Shown here: piece after piece, positions 36,615-44,539 of the stretch | How the letters are laid out: every line of letters starts with the position of its first letter | Position numbering within the stretch: position 1 is the stretch's first letter | Assembly (NCBI GenBank): GCA_943788195.1 | Contig: CALSPH010000001.1 | Span: forward strand, 619,673-683,672 | DNA length: 64,000 nucleotides | Source: an uncultured Bacteroidia bacterium | GTDB taxonomy: Bacteria; Bacteroidota; Bacteroidia; NS11-12g; UBA955 | Reading direction: 5' to 3' | The notes under the pieces: generated by a model | What the model saw: only the letters and a program-made list of their open reading frames with translations | Databases searched by the model: none | What the model was told of the DNA's origin: nothing | Program-made: the position numbers and the translations under genes

Positions 36615-36646
36615 AAAACCCATCCGCCAATAGACGAATGGGTTTT
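36615..36646 (-). terminator. intrinsic terminator after the first GCPY lipoprotein gene
   Basis: On the minus strand AAAACCCATTCG (36646-36635) pairs with CGGATGGGTTTT (36626-36615), one G-U wobble, 8-nt loop, followed by TATTTTTT. It ends the 36667-37197 gene just before the DUF4230 promoter. Confidence 0.88.
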
Positions 36647-36666
36647 ACCATTGGGATTAAATGAGA

Positions 36667-37197
36667 TTAATCGTCTTCATCCTCTTTGTAGTATTTAAGT
36701 GTTGACTTTTCATAAAAGAAACTCAAATCTTTGTATTTGGCGATGTAGGCCTTAAGTTCTGCAGCAGATTCGAATTCCTCATCAATGTTATCGGTTACTT
36801 CATACAACTTAACAATGGTACCAGAAGAGTTTGCATTCACCTTATAAATGTAATAATCTGCATTGTCTTTCCCGTAATCTGTTGAGTTGACAAAGTCTGA
36901 TTGTGTTTTACGTGTTACTAAGAATGGAGTTCCTTTAATTGTCGTGGTATATCCTTCGTAGGTATAAGTTACTTTGTCATCACTGTTTTTAACTTCTTCA
37001 ATCTTATATAGATTAGCGCTTTTTTTAGAAACGACATAACGATACGTTGTGCTACCTTTTTTCTCGTAAGATCCTAAATAAGAAGATTTAACCGCTTCAC
37101 TTGGATCGGACTCTAAGCTAACCTTGGTTTTGTACGGGCAACCCATGAATAGGAATGACAGTGTTACAATACTGAGGGTGTAAATAAGTTTTTTCAT
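36667..37197 (-). CDS. unknown lipoprotein, GCPY paralog 1
   Basis: 176 aa from the ATG at 37197, which gives a lipoprotein signal MKKLIYTLSIVTLSFLFMGC (lipobox LFMGC); the longer frame from 37251 is not credible. The mature part starts PYKTKVSLESDPSEAV and holds a single small beta-rich domain ending in DEEFESAAELKAYIAKYKDL, SFFYEKSTLKYYKEDEDD. It is not a family I can name. Strong paralogy with the next gene (LGSYEKKGSTTYRYVVSKKS versus MGNFEKQSSSYYYAVISKKS; EEFESAxxLKxYIxKxKDLSFFY in both) shows a tandem duplication. Acidic tail. Followed by a terminator. Confidence 0.8.
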   Translation of the reverse strand: MKKLIYTLSIVTLSFLFMGCPYKTKVSLESDPSEAVKSSYLGSYEKKGSTTYRYVVSKKSANLYKIEEVKNSDDKVTYTYEGYTTTIKGTPFLVTRKTQSDFVNSTDYGKDNADYYIYKVNANSSGTIVKLYEVTDNIDEEFESAAELKAYIAKYKDLSFFYEKSTLKYYKEDEDD

Positions 37198-37269
37198 AGT
37201 ATATAATTTTTTATTTGGTTCAAATATCAAATAACCCGTTGGGTATATCAATACGCACTATTGCGTATT

Positions 37270-37776
37270 TTATTCCTCATCCGCTTTGTAGTATTTATCT
37301 ATTCTCTTCTGGTAGAAAAAGCTTAGATCTTTGTGTTTTTCAATATATTTTTTAAGATCTGAAGCGGATTCAAATTCTTCTGAAATGTAGTCAGTAATGC
37401 CTTGAAGCTTCATAATATAACCACTTTTTGAAGGCATGAATTTATATATATAGCCTTTCTTTTTATAGTAAATTGAACTGCTGCTAGACTCACGTTTTAC
37501 ATATAAAAATTTCGTGCCTTTTATATCGTAAATTTTACCAACTCCGGTTTCACGAAGTTCGTCATCTTTAGTTCTAAATTTTTCAATTTTGTACTCGTTT
37601 TCTGATTTTTTAGAGATAACGGCATAATAATATGAGCTACTTTGTTTTTCAAAATTGCCCATATACTTACCATCCACTTTTTCAGCACCATCCATTTCTA
37701 GGTCCGTGCTGTAGGGACAGCCACTAAATAGAATCATGGCTAACGCCAAAAAGCTCAAATGGGTCAATTGCTTAAT
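37270..37776 (-). CDS. unknown lipoprotein, GCPY paralog 2 (probable non-ATG start)
   Basis: Same architecture as its neighbour: signal IKQLTHLSFLALAMILFSGC (lipobox LFSGC), PYSTDLEMDGAEK, then a beta-rich domain ending EEFESASDLKKYIEKHKDL, SFFYQKRIDKYYKADEE. No ATG is available. TTG at 37767 leaves a signal with no positive charge; ATT at 37776 aligns residue for residue with the ATG of paralog 1 (both 22 residues to GCPY) and restores the Lys. A TAACTTTG box ends 7 nt before the ATT. The start is therefore either ATT 37776 or TTG 37767; I list the former. Function unknown. Confidence 0.72.
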   Translation of the reverse strand: MKQLTHLSFLALAMILFSGCPYSTDLEMDGAEKVDGKYMGNFEKQSSSYYYAVISKKSENEYKIEKFRTKDDELRETGVGKIYDIKGTKFLYVKRESSSSSIYYKKKGYIYKFMPSKSGYIMKLQGITDYISEEFESASDLKKYIEKHKDLSFFYQKRIDKYYKADEE

Positions 37777-37783
37777 TATAAGA

Positions 37784-37791
37784 CAAAGTTA
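37784..37791 (-). promoter_or_regulatory. -7 box of GCPY paralog 2
   Basis: TAACTTTG on the minus strand, perfect TAnnTTTG, 7 nt before the proposed ATT start at 37776, in the gap after rlmD's 3' end. Confidence 0.5.
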
Positions 37792-37808
37792 ACAAAAAAA
37801 ATGAAAAA

Positions 37809-39209
37809 TTACCTCTTAAGTTGCAGAGATACAATGTTTTCGATATGATGGGTTTGAGGGAACATGTCAACCGCTTGGCTCAATTCTACCTCATACGACT
37901 CAGATAACAAGGCCAAGTCTCTTGCTTGGGTTGCCGGATTACAACTGATATAAATGATTTGTCTTGGGAGGGCAGTAAGCAAGGTTTCAATCACCTCTTT
38001 ATCCATTCCATTTCTTGGCGGATCAACCATAATCACATCTGGTTTGCCTTCTTGGGCAATAAGTTCATTGGTAAAGGCTTTTTTCATGTCACCCACAAAG
38101 AAGGTGCAGTTATCAATGCCATTTTCTTTGGCATTTTCACGCGCATCGTCAATCGCCTGAGGCAGGATTTCAATTCCAACGACCTTCTGAACACTTTTAG
38201 CCATAAATAAGGCGATAGATCCCGTTCCGGTATAAAGATCATATACCACATCGCTTGGGTTAAATTGGGCAAGTTTAAGTGCAGCTTCATATAAATGAAA
38301 AACCTGGGTACTGTTGGTTTGAAAAAAGCTTTTGGGTCGTACTTTATATTTTAGGTCGCCAATCTGATCATAAAGCAGCTCATCTCCACTATATCGAACC
38401 ACATCTAAATCAAATATCGTATCGTTCTTTTTGGTATTTATAACAAAATTTAAACTACTGATTTCGCTGAATTTTTCATCTAAGTTCTGAAGCAGCTGAT
38501 CAATGAGGGCTGTTTTTTCTGTAATCACAAGAATTACCATTAATCCCCCTAAAGAAGAAGTGCGCACAATAAGATTACGCAAAATCCCAGTATGCATGCG
38601 AATGTTGTAGTGCTCAATTTCTTGTTCTTTGGTGAACTTTCCTACATATTGAATGATATCATTTACCGACTGGTTCACCAAATGACAGTGTTCTACGTTT
38701 AATACCTTATCAAACCGACCTGGCACATGAAAACCCAAAGCAGGTTCCTTAAGAACACTTTTGTCTGTAACATCTTCAATCCAACCTTCATGGCAAAAAG
38801 AGAGTTCAACTTTATTTCTATACTCAAATTCACTTGGGGCACCAATGATTGGAAGCAGTTTTTTGGGAGTTACTTTTCCAATTTTATCCAATTGGTTAAT
38901 CACTTGTTTTTCCTTTTGGATTAGTTGCTCTTCATATGAAATATGTTGCCATTTACATCCTCCACAAACGGAAAAATGGGCGCATTTGGGCTCGATTCTT
39001 AAATCACTCCGTTGGTGAAAATGCGTAGCTCGTGCTTCTAGATAATTCTTTTTTTTACGTGTAACTTGCGCATCAATAATATCTCCCGGGGCAGTAAATG
39101 GAATAAAAACAACTTGCTCATCTAGCCTGGCAATGCACTTACCTTCGGCAGCAAATTGGGTGATTTCTAAGTTACTTAATGGCCCGTACTTGTGTTTTCT
39201 TCGACTCAA
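37809..39209 (-). CDS. rlmD: 23S rRNA (uracil-5-)-methyltransferase RlmD/RumA family
   Basis: 466 aa. N-terminal TRAM domain (~8-65, ITQFAAEGKCIARLDEQVVF), Fe-S cluster cysteines (KCAHFSVCGGCKWQHISY plus CHLVNQ), central domain, then the SAM-dependent methyltransferase: VYDLYTGTGSIALFMA, VDPPRNGMDKEV and the nucleophile Cys in IYISCNPATQARDL. Methylates C5 of a uridine in 23S rRNA (or tRNA in some relatives). It lies 4 bp behind the broken thioredoxin gene, in the same direction. Confidence 0.92.
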   Translation of the reverse strand: MSRRKHKYGPLSNLEITQFAAEGKCIARLDEQVVFIPFTAPGDIIDAQVTRKKKNYLEARATHFHQRSDLRIEPKCAHFSVCGGCKWQHISYEEQLIQKEKQVINQLDKIGKVTPKKLLPIIGAPSEFEYRNKVELSFCHEGWIEDVTDKSVLKEPALGFHVPGRFDKVLNVEHCHLVNQSVNDIIQYVGKFTKEQEIEHYNIRMHTGILRNLIVRTSSLGGLMVILVITEKTALIDQLLQNLDEKFSEISSLNFVINTKKNDTIFDLDVVRYSGDELLYDQIGDLKYKVRPKSFFQTNSTQVFHLYEAALKLAQFNPSDVVYDLYTGTGSIALFMAKSVQKVVGIEILPQAIDDARENAKENGIDNCTFFVGDMKKAFTNELIAQEGKPDVIMVDPPRNGMDKEVIETLLTALPRQIIYISCNPATQARDLALLSESYEVELSQAVDMFPQTHHIENIVSLQLKR

Positions 39210-39213
39210 TTAT

Positions 39214-39760
39214 TCAGCAGATTTGATTCTTTTTTGCTGAAAGACTGTTCAGTATCGCTGCAAATGCAGTAGGGTCTTTATATCCTGGTATAACTTCTAG
39301 ACGTTCTTTTTTGGAAGGGTTAATCCAAAAGGTAGTGGTAGGATAACCACCGCTTCTTCGATCAAATAAAAATGCCTTGAAGTAAATTATTGTCAATCGT
39401 AGCGGTATCAAAACACATAATCCTTCTTAGCAATTTCTGGATTAAACTTAACACATACAAAATCTTTGTTTAGTTGCTTTATGATTGATGCATCTTTATA
39501 TGTATTTCGATCCATCACCTTACACCATCCGCACCATTCGGTATATACATCAACTAGGAGTATTTTGTTAATGCGTTTTGGCTTTTAAATAGCCTGTGTT
39601 CCAATCATAGAAAGTGAGTTGTGTATCTGTTTCATGAGGCAATTCGCTCATTTTCAACGGACTTTAGCGTCTTTTTTAGATAAGCCCATCCTGACTCTTG
39701 CATGCAGACCAAACTAAACTAAGTGAAAGAAATACAAATAAATATATTCTTGAGTTTCAT
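39214..39760 (-). pseudogene. thioredoxin-like lipoprotein gene, broken by several frameshifts
   Basis: Reading from ATG 39760 and changing frame several times recovers one coherent protein: lipoprotein signal MKLKNIFICIS..SLSLVWSACKSQ, then SELPHETDTQLTFYDWNTGY, ILLVDVYTEWCGWCKVMDRN with a WCGWC active site, IIKQLNKDFVCVKFNPEIAK, TATIDNNLLQ and SGGYPTTTFWINPSKK..PGYKDPTAFAAILNSL. This is a periplasmic thioredoxin-fold (DUF255-like) protein of ~180 aa. Frame breaks lie near 39722, 39677, 39649, 39570, 39410 and 39370. Conserved motifs are intact between breaks, so local sequence error is as likely as true decay. Four bp before rlmD. Confidence 0.75.
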
Positions 39761-39765
39761 TCTTA

Positions 39766-39773
39766 CAAAGGTA
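39766..39773 (-). promoter_or_regulatory. -7 box of the broken thioredoxin gene
   Basis: TACCTTTG on the minus strand, perfect TAnnTTTG, ending 5 nt before the ATG at 39760. Confidence 0.5.
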
Positions 39774-39878
39774 ATAAAACAGATTCTCGAAATTCTAGAA
39801 AAATGAAATCCTTCCAATTATTCGATGGAATATTACCTAAGGCTGATTTATGTCACTGCTGCCAACCAATAAATTCAA

Positions 39879-39886
39879 TATATTTG
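39879..39886 (+). promoter_or_regulatory. -7 box of the DUF4175 gene
   Basis: TATATTTG, perfect TAnnTTTG, 12 nt before the proposed TTG start at 39899. The divergent gap 39774-39878 holds nothing else I can recognise. Confidence 0.5.
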
Positions 39887-39898
39887 CGTTATATAGAT

Positions 39899-41009
39899 TT
39901 GCAAGCAACCAACCAACTTATATCATCCCTAGAGCGCTTTATACGCAAGTTCTATATCAATCAAATATTGAAAGGGTTGGGGTTGCTTTTGGTTATTTTG
40001 TTACCCCTTGTTTCTGGTCTTTGTTTATTTGGAATATCTAGGACATTTTTCCATTGAGATTAGGACTTTTCTTTTTTACACTTTTATTCTGACGGGTTCA
40101 ATTATTCTAATTCGATATATACTTTTTCCATTGTTCAAACTCTATGGGATTTCAAAGAATAGATTAAGTCATGATGAAGCTGCTGGAATCATAGGCAACC
40201 ACTTTTCAGAAATTAAGGATAAACTTATTAATGCCATGCAACTGTCGGTTGCTTCAGTAAAGGCAGATGAGAATGAGTTGCTGATTGCTGGTGTAAATCA
40301 AAAGATGGATGAAATAAAGCCGTTTAATTTCACCTTAGCAATCAACAAAAAGGAAAAGTGGTAAAATGTTGCGTTATGCTGGCCTTGCGATTTTATTGTT
40401 GGCCATAGTGTCTATTTTTCAAGGAAAACATGGTAACAGAAGGGTCCAAGAGATTAATTAATTATAATCGCGAGTTTGTGCGAAAAGCGCCATTCTTGTT
40501 TCATTTTAAAACCCCAAAAACATTAAAAAAGGGGGATAATTTAAACTTAATCCTTTGAGTTTAGGTGGGGATGAAATCCCTGCTGATGCATACCTTTTTG
40601 TGAATAATGAATGGGTGAAAATGAAATCAGATGTGGCAGGCAAGTTCTCCTTTGAACTGCGCAACTTGCAGGCAAACAAAGTGCTTAAGTTTAGAGCTGA
40701 TGATTTTGAAAGTGTAACGTTTGAAGTGCCCTGTAATATCTGCACCAAGCTTATCGCAAGTTCAAATAGAATTGGACTATCCAAATTATATCGGTAGAAA
40801 GAGCGAGACCAAAAACACCACATCTGATCTGATTATCCCAGAAGGAACAAAAGTGACATGGAATTTAAAGGCTTTGAACACCGATCAACTGGATTTTATC
40901 TTGGGAGGAAAGAAGTTAACGGGGGAATGGTTATTATCAAAGTAGCATTCGAAGCAATACGGACTATCGTGTATTACTGAGGAATAAAATCCTAAATGAG
41001 ACCGATTCA
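39899..41009 (+). pseudogene. 5' part of the DUF4175 gene, broken by six frameshifts
   Basis: Frame order 2,3,1,2,1,2,3 recovers the N-terminal third of a DUF4175 protein: QATNQLISSLERFIRKFY, INQILKGLGLLLVILL, VYLEYLGHFSIEIRTFLFY, SHDEAAGIIGNHFSEIKDKL, LRYAGLAILLLAIVSIFQG, EFVRKAPFLFHFKTP, DEIPADAYLFVNNEWVKM, QIELDYPNYIGRKSET and LIIPEGTKVTWNLKAL. Breaks fall near 40015, 40360, 40430, 40550, 40735 and 40935, several beside short homopolymers. Probable start is TTG 39899. The encoded sequence is well conserved throughout, so this may be a consensus error and not a dead gene. Confidence 0.72.
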
Positions 41010-43250
41010 ATGGTCTATGGCATTGAGGTGGTTAAAGATAAATTCCCGGTGTTAATGGTAGAAAAGAGAGAAGATTCGCTCAGTAGCAAGCTTCTTTATT
41101 TTGTGGGTACCGCAAATGATGACTACGGTCTGAGCCGACTCACTTTTCATTATAAAATTGAGAATGAAAAGACGCGTGCAACTACAGGTTTCAAAAGCAT
41201 AAAAGTGCCCATTGGTAAAAGCAATAGCGAGGTTTTTAGTTTTGTGTTTGATTTGTTCAACCTTGACTTTGAGTTGGGCAGTACCATGAAGTGCTATTTT
41301 CAAGTGTATGATAACGATGGTATCAATGGTGCTAAATCAACTAAATCTGCCGTTATGGAATACAAGGCTCCTACGGCCGAGGAGTTGGAAAACTTGAGTG
41401 ATCAGGGCAATTCCAGCCTAGTCGCACAGATGGATAACGCGATCAAGGAGGCCCAAGAAATTCAAAAGATGATAAAGGAGTTGCAAGTTAAAATGAACGA
41501 CTCCAAAACGATGGATTGGCAAGAGAAGAATAAAATCAATAACCTATTGCAAAAGCAAAAAAACTTGCAAAAGAAAGTCGATCAAATTAAACAGCAACAA
41601 GAAAAGATTAGAACTAGGGAAGATGAGTTTAAAAAGATTAATCCTAAGGTTAAGGAAAAACAAAAGATTTTGGATGATATGTTTAAGAAGACCATGTCTG
41701 AAGAAATGAAAGAACTGTTTAAAAAATTGGAGGAGTTATTAAAAGATAAGAATAAGCAACAAATCAATAAGCAGCTGGATAAGATGAACCAGGCAGACAA
41801 GGATGTCTCTAAGGATCTCGAACGACTGCAGGAGCAACTTAAACAGCTGGAGCTTGAAAAGAAAATTGAAGAAACTGCAGATAAGTTGGACGAGCTTGCA
41901 AAAAAGCAAGAAAAGCTAGAATCACAAACCAAGATGAAAGCAGAAAACAACGAGACCTTGGCTAAGAAGCAGGAAGAGTTGAAGAAAGAGTTTGATGGGA
42001 TTAAAAAAGACTTGGATAAAATCGAAGAGAAGAACAAGGAATTGAAGGACAAATTGGATTTGAACTCTACCCAGGAGGATCAAAAATCCATAGAACAAGA
42101 GATGGGTGAAGCCAAAGAGAGTCTGGATAAAGGGAAGAACAAAAAAGCTGGAGAAAGTCAGAAACAAGCAGGGGAAAAGATGAAGCAGCTTTCCAAAAAG
42201 ATGAAGCAGAACCTGGAATCTGAAATGAAAAAGCGCGAGGCGGAGGATTACAAAACTTTAAGGCAATTATTAGAGAACCTAATTGCATTAAGTCATGAAC
42301 AGGAGAACACCATGAAGGAATTTAAAAAACAACCTGGGTATTCACCACGATTTATTGAGTTAGCAAAACAACAGCAAAAAATTAAGCGGGATGCCGAAAT
42401 GATTGAAGATTCGTTGCTGGCACTAAGTAAAAGAAATATTAAAATCCAGAGTTTTGTAAACACTGAAATAGGCAAGATCAACCACCACATGGAAAAAACG
42501 GTGAATTGGCTTAGTGAGCGGAATACCTATATGGCCGCTGCAGATCAACAGTATGTTATGACTTCGGTAAATAATTTAGCTGTAATGTTGAGTGAGTCGC
42601 TTAAAAATATGCAGATGGAAATGAACCAGAAACAAAAAAGCGGTTCTAAAAAAGTAGGTCAATGTAAAAAGCCTGGAATGGGAGATGGTAAAAGTGGTGC
42701 AAAGCCAAAGAAAGGCGGGAAATCACCAAGTATGGGAACATTGAAAGAGCTTCAGGGCGATTTGAATAAAATGGGCAAAGAGCGCAAAGAAGGTAAGAAG
42801 AATGGCACAGGAAAGAATGGAGCCATGACTTCGGAAGATTTTGTGCGGATGGCAAATCAGCAAGAAGCCTTGCGTAGAGCAATACAAGCTGTCCAGCAAA
42901 AACTAAAAGAAGAAGGCAAAACAGGTGCCTTGGGCGACTTAAATAAGACCCAGAAGTTGATGGAACAAACCGAGAAGGATTTGGTCAATAAAAAATTCGA
43001 TGCACAAACCATTCAACGACAAAAAGAAATTGAGATACGCTTAAGCAAGCATGAAGAGGCTGAAATCAAGCAGGAGCAGGATGAGAAAAGACAAGGCGAG
43101 ACGGCCAAAGAAAAACCAAGAGTTGTTCCGCCTTCACTTCAACCTTATATTGAAGAGCTGAAACGGCAACAAGAGATTCTAAAGACATTGCCAGCCGAAA
43201 TGCTTCCTTATTATCAAAACAAAGTAAAATCATATTATATTCTATTGTAA
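41010..43250 (+). CDS. DUF4175 coiled-coil membrane protein (C-terminal two thirds)
   Basis: 746 aa from the ATG at 41010; the open frame extends back to 40941 (SSIRSNTDYRVLLRNKIL), so this is not the real start. Joined to the upstream fragments the protein would be ~1115 aa with two N-terminal membrane helices and Ig-like periplasmic domains, the usual DUF4175 size and layout. This part has one more Ig-like domain (YGLSRLTFHYKIENE) and then a very long Lys/Glu/Gln coiled coil (~150-480), a Gly/Lys-rich stretch (~545-605) and a helical end. Function unknown. Followed immediately (0 bp) by the SanA-like gene. Confidence 0.85.
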   Translation: MVYGIEVVKDKFPVLMVEKREDSLSSKLLYFVGTANDDYGLSRLTFHYKIENEKTRATTGFKSIKVPIGKSNSEVFSFVFDLFNLDFELGSTMKCYFQVYDNDGINGAKSTKSAVMEYKAPTAEELENLSDQGNSSLVAQMDNAIKEAQEIQKMIKELQVKMNDSKTMDWQEKNKINNLLQKQKNLQKKVDQIKQQQEKIRTREDEFKKINPKVKEKQKILDDMFKKTMSEEMKELFKKLEELLKDKNKQQINKQLDKMNQADKDVSKDLERLQEQLKQLELEKKIEETADKLDELAKKQEKLESQTKMKAENNETLAKKQEELKKEFDGIKKDLDKIEEKNKELKDKLDLNSTQEDQKSIEQEMGEAKESLDKGKNKKAGESQKQAGEKMKQLSKKMKQNLESEMKKREAEDYKTLRQLLENLIALSHEQENTMKEFKKQPGYSPRFIELAKQQQKIKRDAEMIEDSLLALSKRNIKIQSFVNTEIGKINHHMEKTVNWLSERNTYMAAADQQYVMTSVNNLAVMLSESLKNMQMEMNQKQKSGSKKVGQCKKPGMGDGKSGAKPKKGGKSPSMGTLKELQGDLNKMGKERKEGKKNGTGKNGAMTSEDFVRMANQQEALRRAIQAVQQKLKEEGKTGALGDLNKTQKLMEQTEKDLVNKKFDAQTIQRQKEIEIRLSKHEEAEIKQEQDEKRQGETAKEKPRVVPPSLQPYIEELKRQQEILKTLPAEMLPYYQNKVKSYYILL

Positions 43251-43895
43251 ATGAAGAAGTGGCTGGTGCGTATTGTTAAATGGGGGTTAGTTGCACTTTT
43301 ATTCACCTACGCATTAATTTATTTTGGAAACAGAGCGGTCATTCTGCGTTCTCAAAAGTATTTATACGGAGATTTAAAGGAAGTACCAAAACAAAAAGTA
43401 GGCCTGCTCTTGGGAACCTCTAAATATGTGAGCAATGGAAATATTAATCAATTTTACGCTTATCGCATACAAGCAGCCGTTGACCTATACAGGGCAGGGA
43501 AAGTTTCATTCATTTTAGTGAGCGGAGATAATGGTACCACATCGTATAATGAACCAAGAACCATCAAGCGTGATTTAATTGCTCGGGGAATCCCAGCAGA
43601 AAAGATTATTTTAGATTATGCAGGTTTCAGAACCTATGATTCTGTAGTGAGAGCAAACAAGGTATTTGGACAAAACGGTTTCATTGTGATATCTCAAGAA
43701 TTTCATAACCAAAGAGCCGTTTATATTGCTCGTAAAAGAGGGATTGAAGCGTATGGCTATAATGCAAAGTCTGTGGGTTCGCGATATGGTTTCAAGACAA
43801 TGCAACGCGAAAAATTGGCTAAAGTAAAAGCGATATTAGACGTAATGGTCAATAAGACTCCTAAATTTCTGGGAGATAAAATTGTAATTGAGTAG
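43251..43895 (+). CDS. SanA/YdcF-like DUF218 membrane protein
   Basis: 214 aa. One N-terminal membrane helix (WGLVALLFTYALIYFG), then a DUF218 domain: VGLLLGTSKYVSNGNINQFY, RIQAAVDLYRAGKVSFILVS, GDNGTTSYNEPRTIKRDL, GIPAEKIILDYAGFRTYDSV and ISQEFHNQRAVYIARKRG. SanA of E. coli affects envelope permeability and vancomycin resistance; the ElyC/YdcF superfamily is linked to envelope polysaccharides. It starts on the base after the DUF4175 stop. Confidence 0.88.
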   Translation: MKKWLVRIVKWGLVALLFTYALIYFGNRAVILRSQKYLYGDLKEVPKQKVGLLLGTSKYVSNGNINQFYAYRIQAAVDLYRAGKVSFILVSGDNGTTSYNEPRTIKRDLIARGIPAEKIILDYAGFRTYDSVVRANKVFGQNGFIVISQEFHNQRAVYIARKRGIEAYGYNAKSVGSRYGFKTMQREKLAKVKAILDVMVNKTPKFLGDKIVIE

Positions 43896-43918
43896 TTCAT
43901 TGAATTGCGTTATTTTTG
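43887..43918 (+). promoter_or_regulatory. hisH2 promoter (ATTG-N20-TATTTTTG)
   Basis: -7 box TATTTTTG (43911-43918) with ATTG at 43887-43890, 20-nt spacer. The box lies inside the upstream-extended open frame, so the gene must start downstream of it. Confidence 0.6.
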
Positions 43919-43923
43919 CTTCT

Positions 43924-44535
43924 CTGAAAATAGCCATTATAAATTACGGACTTGGAAACTTGGGGAGTGTTAAAAACATGCTCAAGAAGGTGGGTTGCAA
44001 TAATGCGGTGATTACCGATGACTTGAATGAGATTGGGCAAGCCGATAAACTAATTCTACCTGGGGTAGGGTCTTTTGATCATGGAATGCAACAATTGCAT
44101 GAAAAGGGTTTGGTAGAGGGACTTAATAGGATTGTTTTAAAGGATAAGAAACCCATCTTGGGTATTTGTTTGGGTGCACAGTTGATGTGCAAGTCCAGTG
44201 AAGAAGGTGAATTACCTGGACTGGGATGGTTTAACGCTGAAGTAAAACGGTTTAGTCTAGAAGACAAAGCCTTAAAAATCCCACATATGGGTTGGAATAG
44301 AGTTCATATGGAGAAGAAACATCCGTGGATGGAAGGCCTTCCAGAACCTGCACGTTTTTACTTTGTACATACATATTTTATAAGGCCCAATGAGGAAAAT
44401 GATATACTATTAACGTGTAAATATGGGCAATCTTTTTGCGCTGCTTTGCAATATGAGAATAGAGTAGGAATGCAATTTCATCCTGAAAAGAGTCATAAAT
44501 TTGGCATGCAAGTTTTTCGTAATTTTATAAAATAA
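43924..44535 (+). CDS. hisH: HisH-like amidotransferase subunit for sugar amidination (HisH2/WbuY type)
   Basis: 204 aa. Class I glutamine amidotransferase: GVGSFDHGM, nucleophile Cys in LGICLGAQLM, and MQFHPEKSHKFG with the His/Glu pair. Family members begin MKIAIIxYGxGNxxSV; here LKIAIINYGLGNLGSV is encoded from CTG at 43924. The only upstream start codons in frame (TTG 43888, TTG 43900) precede or overlap the -7 box, so CTG is the probable start. Resembles histidine-pathway HisH, but no other his gene is nearby; its partners here are hisF2 and wbpG, which point to acetamidino-sugar synthesis. It supplies ammonia to that pathway. Confidence 0.87.
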   Translation: MKIAIINYGLGNLGSVKNMLKKVGCNNAVITDDLNEIGQADKLILPGVGSFDHGMQQLHEKGLVEGLNRIVLKDKKPILGICLGAQLMCKSSEEGELPGLGWFNAEVKRFSLEDKALKIPHMGWNRVHMEKKHPWMEGLPEPARFYFVHTYFIRPNEENDILLTCKYGQSFCAALQYENRVGMQFHPEKSHKFGMQVFRNFIK

Positions 44536-44539
44536 AGGA

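Noticed and set aside
39698-40057. 119-aa ORF as an independent gene
   Set aside because: It is one frame of the broken DUF4175 gene; its second half carries the DUF4175 N-terminus and its first half is intergenic.
41582-42052. 156-aa antisense ORF rich in Ser, Phe, Cys and Leu
   Set aside because: It is the reverse-strand shadow of the Lys/Glu/Gln coiled coil of DUF4175; low complexity and no start signals.
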